From assembly GCF_946482605.1 (NCBI RefSeq), contig NZ_CAMLSE010000066.1, positions 1 to 14,711 on the forward strand: a stretch of DNA of 14,711 nt. Direction: 5' to 3'. Of this stretch, positions 6,769 to 12,597 are shown piece by piece. Both the position numbers and the translations under genes were made by a program. Within the stretch, counting starts at the first letter, position 1. Every line of letters begins with the position of its first letter. Below the pieces are notes generated by a model, which saw nothing but the letters and a program-made list of their open reading frames with translations, was not told the DNA's origin and did not search any database. Source of the DNA: an uncultured Dyadobacter sp. (lineage in GTDB: Bacteria > Bacteroidota > Bacteroidia > Cytophagales > Spirosomataceae).

Positions 6769-7068
6769 AAATTGGTTTCCGGTTCTTGTGAATCAGGGGT
6801 AAAAGTTAGGTCAAAATAAAGAAATCCTGAAACCGGCGGTCCACAGAAACACACATTGCCGCCCTGAAACGGTATTTTATGGTATTGAACCGTCAGCCCT
6901 TCCGACCGGTGATCTTCCGGCCCGTCACGAGCTGCGATGCATTGCCGGACAGTTTATGCACCGCCTTGCCCGCTTCATGCTGCGGTTTTCCCGTTTGGTA
7001 CTGATTGCCAATGGCCCTGCTGGCCGCGCAGCCTAATTTTGGCTCAGCAAAACAAAAGTCTATTAGCC
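6769..7068. promoter_or_regulatory. Divergent control region between the LytTR regulator and the lipoprotein operon
   Basis: This region carries 5' signals for genes on both strands. Next to the lipoprotein gene is an exact TAnnTTTG element (7034-7041). Next to the regulator, the minus strand has TATTTTGACC (within about 6808-6819), similar to the sequence ahead of the yegP-like gene. In the middle, GGTATT occurs twice exactly 10 bases apart (6871-6876, 6881-6886), flanked by ACGGT and ACCGT. Direct repeats about one helical turn apart are the usual form of LytTR sites, so this is a candidate operator, but the spacing alone is weak evidence. Confidence 0.4.
7034..7041 (+). promoter_or_regulatory. 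Bacteroidota-type -7 promoter element of the lipoprotein operon
   Basis: TAATTTTG fits the TAnnTTTG consensus of the primary sigma factor in Bacteroidota exactly and lies 27 bases ahead of the ATG at 7069, giving a leader of roughly 20 bases. The closest TTG upstream (7005-7007) is farther away than the usual -33 element, so the -33 half is not convincing. Confidence 0.5.
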
Positions 7069-7566
7069 ATGAAACATTTCTCTACCATTGCTCCGCTCCT
7101 CTTGCTTGTCGTTGGATTGCTCGCCTGCAAGGACGATGACAAGAAGGTGACACCAGAACCGGTCAAAATAACCTTCGCCGACAAAAAATGGAAAACCGAA
7201 ACCTGGGACCTCATCCGGCCGCTGGACCTGGATGAAGACGGTGATAAGGAAACCGACCTGATGCAGTTGCTGATTCCCTGCGACCTCGATGATTTTATTC
7301 TATTTAAAAAAGAAGGAAAATTTGTGTCCAATACCGGCGACCTGCGATGCAACGATAACGAGGAGCAGGAAATCTACTCCGCGGACTGGACCTATGACGA
7401 GGCTGCCCGGCTCATCAAAATGAAAAGCGTACCCGCCGGACTCGACAAAGAGGACTGGGAAGTAATGGAGTTGACTGAAACCACTCTGAAAGTACGCTTC
7501 AACCTCCTGCCGGAAGATGGTGAAAGTCAGGCGGTCAAGTGCGTCATGAAACTCAAAACAATCTGA
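7069..7566 (+). CDS. Lipoprotein with a lipocalin-like domain and acidic surface-export-type signal
   Basis: The 165-residue product has a signal peptide (1-19) ending in the lipobox LLAC, so Cys20 is lipidated. The next residues are KDDDKK, resembling the acidic lipoprotein export signals that send Bacteroidota lipoproteins to the cell surface. The mature part resembles the small lipocalin-like lipoproteins of this phylum: a conserved WK near the start (41-42), a DLDEDGDKETD loop (53-63) with the spacing of a calcium-binding EF-hand-type loop, Cys71 and Cys94 as a possible disulfide, then short beta-strand-like segments to the end. The start at 7069 is chosen because it gives a proper signal peptide; the open frame extends upstream to 6937 without one. 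Its TGA overlaps the next ATG by one base (TGATG), so the two genes are probably co-translated. The ligand is unknown. Confidence 0.82.
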   Translation: MKHFSTIAPLLLLVVGLLACKDDDKKVTPEPVKITFADKKWKTETWDLIRPLDLDEDGDKETDLMQLLIPCDLDDFILFKKEGKFVSNTGDLRCNDNEEQEIYSADWTYDEAARLIKMKSVPAGLDKEDWEVMELTETTLKVRFNLLPEDGESQAVKCVMKLKTI

Positions 7567-8234
7567 TGCGACGCTCGTTCCAGCTATGGATCATGGCAGC
7601 CGTGGTCTCCGGCTGCATCCATTCTGCTCCGGTGCCCGACATGGTCAAATCCTCCGCGCCCGGTTTCGGCAGTTCGCGACTGCGCCCTACCGGCACCCCG
7701 CTCACATTTCCGAAGGGCGTCGAGATCGTCGGAAGGCCGCATCGGGATACGGCGTGCATGAACGAAGCGCATCGGACAAAAAGTGTTTATGGCAGCGGAA
7801 ACGCGGTGCGCTTCTGCATTGTGCTTTCGAATCGTACGCACGGGCCTCTCACCGCGACGCTCCCCGCCGGTACTGTCTTCATTTCGATGGACGACAAATC
7901 GCAGAATGGGCTGGTGGTGCAAACGATCCGTCTGGCAATCCCGCCGCTGAGCACGGCTTCGTTTCACGTTCTGAGCAATGGCATCAACGAAGACCGGGAC
8001 GATTCAAGCCATTCCGGCGAATTTGACCCACAACCTCTTCTGAGCGACTACGCGCCGGTGTTGGAGCTGACAGATCTGTTGCGCGGCAAGAAGATCAACG
8101 TCGAAGATTACCCGTCGGCAAACCTGCCCTCGGAAATTTCGGCCCCCGTGCAGAACGCGGTACACGAAATCGCGCATACCGGCCGGATGTCCGCGGACAC
8201 GCGCACGGACCTCGCGCAGCTTCCCGACAAATGA
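7566..8234 (+). CDS. Second lipoprotein of the operon, unknown function
   Basis: The product has 222 residues. The ATG at 7566-7568 overlaps the upstream TGA in a TGATG junction, indicating translational coupling, and gives a basic N-terminus (MRRSF), a short hydrophobic core and a VSGC lipobox with Cys17 as lipidation site. The residues after the cysteine (IHSAPVP) lack the acidic run of its neighbour, so this one may face the periplasm. The mature region contains Cys64 and Cys84 (possible disulfide), a strand-like core (FCIVLSN, LTATLPAGTVFISMDD, GLVVQTIRLAIPP), the segment NGINEDRDDSS at about 138-148, and a helical tail (QNAVHEIAHTGRMS, about 196-209). I do not recognise a family with confidence. 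An alternative in-frame ATG at 7539 would remove the good signal peptide. It ends 3 bases from the convergent kinase gene. Confidence 0.75.
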   Translation: MRRSFQLWIMAAVVSGCIHSAPVPDMVKSSAPGFGSSRLRPTGTPLTFPKGVEIVGRPHRDTACMNEAHRTKSVYGSGNAVRFCIVLSNRTHGPLTATLPAGTVFISMDDKSQNGLVVQTIRLAIPPLSTASFHVLSNGINEDRDDSSHSGEFDPQPLLSDYAPVLELTDLLRGKKINVEDYPSANLPSEISAPVQNAVHEIAHTGRMSADTRTDLAQLPDK

Positions 8235-8237
8235 GCC

Positions 8238-9278
8238 TCAGGCCAGAGCGAGTAATGGAAGACTGACAGAAAACGATTGCTGGTTTTCTTCGATACTGAT
8301 TTCGCCCTGCCCGAGCAACCCGTATTTGGTGGCAATATTGGCCAAACCAATACGGCTGGACGGCACGGTAACCGTACGCCTTTGAAGGTTATTGGATACG
8401 ACCAACCTTCCTTCCCCCGTCGTCACGAGCCGGATGTACAATGGCTGCTGCGGCATGATTACGTTGTGCTTTACGACATTCTCCATCAGCAGCTGCAGCG
8501 TGAGCGGTGGCAGCATATGACTGCGATATACGGGATCGATGTCTTCTTCCAGGCGCAGGTTGCTTCCGTAGCGGGTGCTCAGCAAATGGAAGTAAGAACC
8601 TGCGAAGTTCAATTCCGATTCCAGCGTGGTCAGCTCCGACTCGTTACTGCGGAGGAGGTATCGGTATACGTTGCTCATTTCATCGATGAACTGCGTCGCC
8701 AGGTCAGGATCTTCTTCGATCAATGAGGACAGGGAATTGAGGCAGTTGAAAAGAAAATGCGGATTGATCTGCTGTTTCAGGCTTTCGAACTGGGTTTGGA
8801 GATTGGCCTTCCGGAGCTTTTCCGTTTCCAGTAGTTTCTGTTGCCACAATTCAAATGCGAAAACACCCTCGTGGATACAGGTCACCACCACGTTCATCAA
8901 TGCACCCAGTGCCAACGCCCACTCATAGCTGGCTCGATCGAAAGTGTAGCCCGGGAACCGAACCCATTCATAACCAAAGAACAGTCCGCTGATGATCAGC
9001 ACATTCACGAAAATATGCACAGGAATCATAAGCAGCATCCGCCTGGGCGTCTCTCTGAAATTGGAATACCTGTTCCGGAACCAGTCGCCGATGCGGGCAT
9101 GGATAAACTGGTAGGCCAGCCCGATGATCACGAAAAGCACGATCGTCGCTTTCGCGAAGACACCCGCACCCGAAAAGTAAAGCTCCCCCAGCAGGAGGTA
9201 GTTCATCAGCAGAATGTAGGAGGGCAGGATGAACACGGCGATCCAGATGTCCTGCCTCGTGTAGGTTACTATTTTCAT
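8238..9278 (-). CDS. LytS-like sensor histidine kinase (His_kinase/PF06580 type)
   Basis: This is a 346-residue inner-membrane kinase. Four membrane helices lie at about 13-31, 42-60, 83-102 and 120-140 with no large periplasmic domain, so the signal is likely sensed in or near the membrane. A short coiled linker (about 143-170) precedes the phosphorylation box QQINPHFLFNCLNSLSSLIEED, with His174. The ATP-binding part has the N-box LLMENVVKHNV (Glu266, Asn267) and SSRIGLANIATKYGLLG with the Gly-Leu at 311-312. The classical DxGxG box is replaced by VVSNNLQ, as is common in short Bacteroidota members. Its ATG overlaps the stop of the upstream kinase by four bases (ATGA), so the two are translated together. 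It should phosphorylate a LytTR regulator; the one at 5974-6768 is the nearest. Confidence 0.92.
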   Translation of the reverse strand: MKIVTYTRQDIWIAVFILPSYILLMNYLLLGELYFSGAGVFAKATIVLFVIIGLAYQFIHARIGDWFRNRYSNFRETPRRMLLMIPVHIFVNVLIISGLFFGYEWVRFPGYTFDRASYEWALALGALMNVVVTCIHEGVFAFELWQQKLLETEKLRKANLQTQFESLKQQINPHFLFNCLNSLSSLIEEDPDLATQFIDEMSNVYRYLLRSNESELTTLESELNFAGSYFHLLSTRYGSNLRLEEDIDPVYRSHMLPPLTLQLLMENVVKHNVIMPQQPLYIRLVTTGEGRLVVSNNLQRRTVTVPSSRIGLANIATKYGLLGQGEISIEENQQSFSVSLPLLALA

Positions 9279-10396
9279 GATCGTTGGCTGTCTGCGAACT
9301 GGCGAGGGACTACCGGTACTCTTACAGAAAAAACTTCGCCGTCATCGAATAAGAGCGGCGGTTCCAATCCAAGGTCCCTGAACCGCGCGATCAGCAGTTC
9401 CAGCCCTTCCCGGGCGGCTTTCACCTGTTTCGGCTGGACCGTGTTGCTCACTTCCAGCCATTGGTCCGTCGTGGTAATGGCCAGCTTCAAAGGTTTTTGC
9501 TTCATCACCACATTGTTCCGGATCGCATTATCCACCAGCGTCTGCAACGTCAGTGTGGGCAGCATGGCTCCCCAGTACGCATCGTCGATCTCGACTTTCG
9601 CTTCGATGGCCTCCCCATACCGGATCGCGGTAAGGAACAGGTAGGAGGTGATGAAATCGTTCTCGCTTTTGACGGACGACAATCCATTGTCGCTGGTGTG
9701 CAACAGGTACCGGTATACGCTGGAGAGTTCATCCAAAAACGCATTCGCCTTCACACGGTCCTCTTCGATCAACGCGGACAGGGAATTGAGGCTATTAAAG
9801 AGGAAATGCGGGTTCACCTGGCTTTTCAGGCTATCGAACTGATTCTGTAATCCCGCTTTCTTAATGGCTTCCTCCTCCTGCAACACAGCGCCGTACTGGC
9901 TGAGCGAATAGATCAGTTCGTACAATGCGCCCACCGAGAAGAGTGATACAATGCACAAAGCCACGTAAATACTGTATTCCTTAATGGTAAATACTTCCCA
10001 ATCCCAGCGCGCGAAGTACATCAACAGAAAGAAGAGCGCCTGACTTAGTACCTCTATCACCAGGTAGCCCGTAAAAGTAGCGATAATCCGTTTTCTGGTC
10101 TGTCCCATATCGGGATACCGCTTTCTGCATTTGCCGCTCCATTCGGCCATGACCTTCCAGGTAACGAGTGCGCAGCCCAGCCATGCCAGGGTGATGGTGA
10201 GGCTTTTCCAGTTGCTACCGACAAATTTCTGGACCAGAAACAGGTTCAGCAGCAACGTCCAGGTGACGATCAGGACGGGGCGGAACCATTTCCATTGTGA
10301 TGGATCTTTCAATTGATACTGACAGGTTAATGCAATTCCCGGGAACGTACTTTTGATTTCAAATATAAAACTAAACCCGCCGGAGCGATTTGTCAA
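9275..10396 (-). CDS. LytS-like sensor histidine kinase with degenerate catalytic motifs
   Basis: First gene of the kinase pair; 373 residues from the only upstream ATG (10396). Four membrane helices lie at about 40-57, 64-82, 106-127 and 142-162, then a linker and the phosphorylation box KSQVNPHFLFNSLNSLSALIEED, with His197. The ATP-binding part is weaker than in its partner. The N-box reads LVDNAIRNN (Asp289 in place of Glu), VSNTVQPK replaces the G1 box, and the usual S-G-I-G-L motif is reduced to REGLELLIARFRDLG. It may rely on the second kinase or act as its partner. A TTG at 10312 (residue 29, then KDPSQWKWFRP) is a serious alternative start: a consensus -7 element at 10360-10367 lies inside the first 13 codons, and residues 1-28 do not look family-like. 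The ATGA overlap with the next gene indicates one operon. Confidence 0.88.
   Translation of the reverse strand: MTNRSGGFSFIFEIKSTFPGIALTCQYQLKDPSQWKWFRPVLIVTWTLLLNLFLVQKFVGSNWKSLTITLAWLGCALVTWKVMAEWSGKCRKRYPDMGQTRKRIIATFTGYLVIEVLSQALFFLLMYFARWDWEVFTIKEYSIYVALCIVSLFSVGALYELIYSLSQYGAVLQEEEAIKKAGLQNQFDSLKSQVNPHFLFNSLNSLSALIEEDRVKANAFLDELSSVYRYLLHTSDNGLSSVKSENDFITSYLFLTAIRYGEAIEAKVEIDDAYWGAMLPTLTLQTLVDNAIRNNVVMKQKPLKLAITTTDQWLEVSNTVQPKQVKAAREGLELLIARFRDLGLEPPLLFDDGEVFSVRVPVVPRQFADSQRS
10360..10367 (-). promoter_or_regulatory. Bacteroidota-type -7 promoter element for the kinase operon
   Basis: Read on the minus strand this is TATATTTG, an exact TAnnTTTG match. Transcription would start near 10353, inside the longest open frame of the first kinase, which favours the TTG start at 10312. 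A TTG lies 26 bases upstream, longer than the usual spacing, so the -33 half is unconvincing. Confidence 0.4.
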
Positions 10397-10513
10397 CAGG
10401 TTTACGACGCCTGAACGGAAGACGCTCCCGATCCGGAAAAACGACCGTCCCGAATTTGATCAATAAATGCAATTTTTGAGCTTCACAGCAAAAAAATCAT
10501 CACTAATAAAACT

Positions 10514-10521
10514 TATTTTTG
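10514..10521 (+). promoter_or_regulatory. Bacteroidota-type -7 promoter element upstream of the AraC-type gene
   Basis: TATTTTTG matches TAnnTTTG exactly and faces the AraC-type gene, predicting transcription from about 10528. No -33 TTTG is seen at the right distance. With the opposite element at 10360-10367 it makes the 271-base gap (10397-10667) a divergent promoter region. The transcript would first pass two short overlapping open frames (10531-10599 and 10583-10678). Confidence 0.35.
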
Positions 10522-10667
10522 ATTTACAAAATGATCACTCAGGTGACTTCTTACATCTTCTGCCAGCCAAACAGACGCAAAGATGAACAACGGATATGAA
10601 TTTCGCATATACCTGCCCGGGGTATACCAGCACTTAGCCCGCAAGGGAATGACTTTCGTGTACCACG

Positions 10668-11093
10668 ATGGTCCGTAGGCCTGCAAAATCGTCGACAGTT
10701 TCAACCACTATTCCGATTATGGCCAACCGCAACAATCCCTCGCCGGCACACCCACCGGGCAAGGCTGCCAGCCAGCAAAAAACATCCCTTCCGGAGGTAA
10801 TGGAAGCCAATTATCTGTACAACCTGTCCCTGTCCGAATTTGCCAGAATTTCGAACAGGAGCCTGGCTACCTTCAAAAGGGAATTCAAGGCAACTTTCTA
10901 CGTTTCGCCCGGCAAATGGCTGATCACCAGAAGGCTGGACTATGCACAACTATTGCTATTTACCACCCGAAAAAGCATTAACGAGATCACATTGGAAAGT
11001 GGCTTTGAGAATACGTCGCATTTCAGCCGCGTGTTCAAGGAACGGTTTGGCACCTCACCCCTCCATTTCCGTAAAGCGCAATCTCACGCCTGA
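10668..11093 (+). CDS. AraC-type DNA-binding protein reduced to the helix-turn-helix domain (possibly truncated gene)
   Basis: The product is at most 141 residues. From about residue 40 it matches the C-terminal DNA-binding half of AraC regulators of the ExsA-like type. The first helix-turn-helix is around LSLSEFARISNRSLATFKREFK (about 54-74) and the second around SINEITLESGFENTSHFSRVFKERFGTSP (about 103-131), ending in LHFRKAQSHA. Full-length relatives have some 270-290 residues with an N-terminal sensing and dimerisation domain, which is missing. Residues 1-40 are low-complexity and rich in Pro, Ser and Ala. The start is uncertain: ATGs at 10668, 10719 and 10800 are all in frame. The gene may be a functional stand-alone binding domain or the remnant of a longer gene. 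It lies 87 bases ahead of the FAD oxidoreductase on the same strand and may regulate it. Confidence 0.7.
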   Translation: MVRRPAKSSTVSTTIPIMANRNNPSPAHPPGKAASQQKTSLPEVMEANYLYNLSLSEFARISNRSLATFKREFKATFYVSPGKWLITRRLDYAQLLLFTTRKSINEITLESGFENTSHFSRVFKERFGTSPLHFRKAQSHA

Positions 11094-11180
11094 TCAGCAG
11101 TCAGTTTTATCCGCATCCGATACCCGGCCCGCCATGCGAGCCGCAATACCTTGATTTTCACGTCAAACCCCGTAGCACTT

Positions 11181-12557
11181 ATGGAAACAATTTCTCCCGC
11201 TCTCGCCCGCCCCGACTTTCGTGGCCGTGTGATCGCCCCAGGCGATCCGGATTACCATACCGCCCGCAATGTGCACAATGGAATGATCGACAAATACCCC
11301 GACCTGATCGTCCGTTGTGCGGATGAAGAAGATGTCGTCAGGGCCGTGAACTTTGCCCGCGAACACCACCTGTTGCTGGCGGTGAGAGGGGGTGGCCACA
11401 ATGGCGCAGGCCTCGGCGTATGTGACCGAGGGTTAGTCATCGATCTTTCCCTGATGCGGCATGTGGAAGTGGATCCCGGCGCGCGGACCGTGCGGGCCCA
11501 GGGAGGTTGCCTGCTGGGCGATCTGGATGCGGCGGCACACCCCCATGGACTCGCCGTGCCTACGGGGATCAATGCCACCACCGGCATCGGGGGACTGACA
11601 CTGGGTGGTGGTCTGGGCCACCTGACACGCTTTGCCGGCCTTACCATCGACAACCTCCTGGAAGCGACGATGGTCCTGGCCGACGGCAGCGTCGTGCGCG
11701 CTTCGGCTACCGAGCATCCCGACCTTTTCTGGGCAATCCGTGGCGGCGGCGGCAATTTTGGCGTGGTAACTTCATTCCTCTTCCGTGCGCATCCGGTGCA
11801 TACGGTGTACGGAGGACCGATGTTCTGGCATATGGACGATGCCAAGGCGATGATGGAGTGGTACCAGGATTTTATCACAAAGGCGCCGGAGAGTGTGGGC
11901 GGTTTTTTTGCGTTTCATAAAATCCCGCCGGCCCCCATGTTTCCCGAACAATACCACCTCGAAACCATGTGCGGCATTGTATGGAGCTGCATCGATGAAG
12001 AGGAAGCCAATGAGGTTTTTGATACCGTCCGGAAGTTCCGGCGTCCGCTGATCGACGCGGTGGGGCCATTACCAGTGCCGGCATTGCAAACGATGTTCGA
12101 TGACCTCTTTGCCCCAGGGATGCAATGGTACTGGAAAGGAGATTTTGTCAAACACCTGAGCTCCGAAGTCATGGACGTGCATATCCGCCATGCGCACAAA
12201 ATCCCTAATTTCTTTTCCGGCATGCACTTGTATCCTGTCAACGGGGCAGCCGCCAGGGTACGCAACGAGGATACGGCCTGGAATTACCGCGACGCCACCT
12301 GGTCGATGGTGATCGTCGGCATCAGCCCCGACCCCGGTGAAAAAGAATTGGTGACCCGTTTTGCACGCGATTACTGGGAAGAACTCCATCCGCACGGTGC
12401 AGGCGGAGCCTATGTCAATTTTATGATGGACGAGGGCTCGGACCGCGTCAGGGCCACTTATGGAAGCAATTTTGAAAAGCTCTCCCGCATCAAGCAGCAA
12501 TACGATCCCGGGAATCTGTTCTGTGTCAATCAAAACATCAAACCTTCTGAAAGCTGA
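11181..12557 (+). CDS. FAD-dependent oxidoreductase, berberine-bridge/6-hydroxynicotine oxidase type
   Basis: The 458-residue flavoprotein of the PCMH/VAO fold has a C-terminal BBE segment. The FAD-binding domain spans about 35-210. It includes AVRGGGHNGAGLG, in which His73 is the expected covalent (8-alpha-histidyl) FAD attachment site, then GLTLGGGLGHLTRFAGLTIDNL (about 138-159) and FWAIRGGGGNFGVVTSF (about 183-199). Where bi-covalent relatives carry a second FAD-linking cysteine (xxCPTVGxGGH), this protein has INATTGIGG, so attachment is probably through histidine only. The substrate domain follows, and the BBE motif at the end reads YGSNFEKLSRIKQQYDPGNLFCVNQNI. Relatives oxidise alkaloids, sugars or other small molecules with O2; the substrate here is not evident. 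There is no signal peptide, so it is probably cytosolic. The ATG at 11181 is preferred over a TTG at 11151. Confidence 0.9.
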   Translation: METISPALARPDFRGRVIAPGDPDYHTARNVHNGMIDKYPDLIVRCADEEDVVRAVNFAREHHLLLAVRGGGHNGAGLGVCDRGLVIDLSLMRHVEVDPGARTVRAQGGCLLGDLDAAAHPHGLAVPTGINATTGIGGLTLGGGLGHLTRFAGLTIDNLLEATMVLADGSVVRASATEHPDLFWAIRGGGGNFGVVTSFLFRAHPVHTVYGGPMFWHMDDAKAMMEWYQDFITKAPESVGGFFAFHKIPPAPMFPEQYHLETMCGIVWSCIDEEEANEVFDTVRKFRRPLIDAVGPLPVPALQTMFDDLFAPGMQWYWKGDFVKHLSSEVMDVHIRHAHKIPNFFSGMHLYPVNGAAARVRNEDTAWNYRDATWSMVIVGISPDPGEKELVTRFARDYWEELHPHGAGGAYVNFMMDEGSDRVRATYGSNFEKLSRIKQQYDPGNLFCVNQNIKPSES

Positions 12558-12565
12558 CTAAAACC

Positions 12566-12592
12566 CGGGGCAGGCATTTAAACCCTGCCCCG
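12566..12592. terminator. Hairpin between the convergent FAD oxidoreductase and PBP genes
   Basis: A perfect 9-bp stem, CGGGGCAGG (12566-12574) with CCTGCCCCG (12584-12592), surrounds a 9-base loop. It starts 8 bases after the oxidoreductase stop (12555-12557) and ends 5 bases before the PBP stop (12598-12600). On the minus strand it is followed by GGTTTTAG, a short T run. It probably serves both genes. Confidence 0.65.
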
Positions 12593-12597
12593 TTATG

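Noticed and set aside
6937..7068. Upstream extension of the first lipoprotein
   Set aside because: The extension destroys the signal peptide and lies ahead of the consensus promoter element at 7034-7041.
8841..9644. Plus-strand open frame of 267 codons
   Set aside because: It is antisense to the two overlapping kinase genes, both with clear family motifs.
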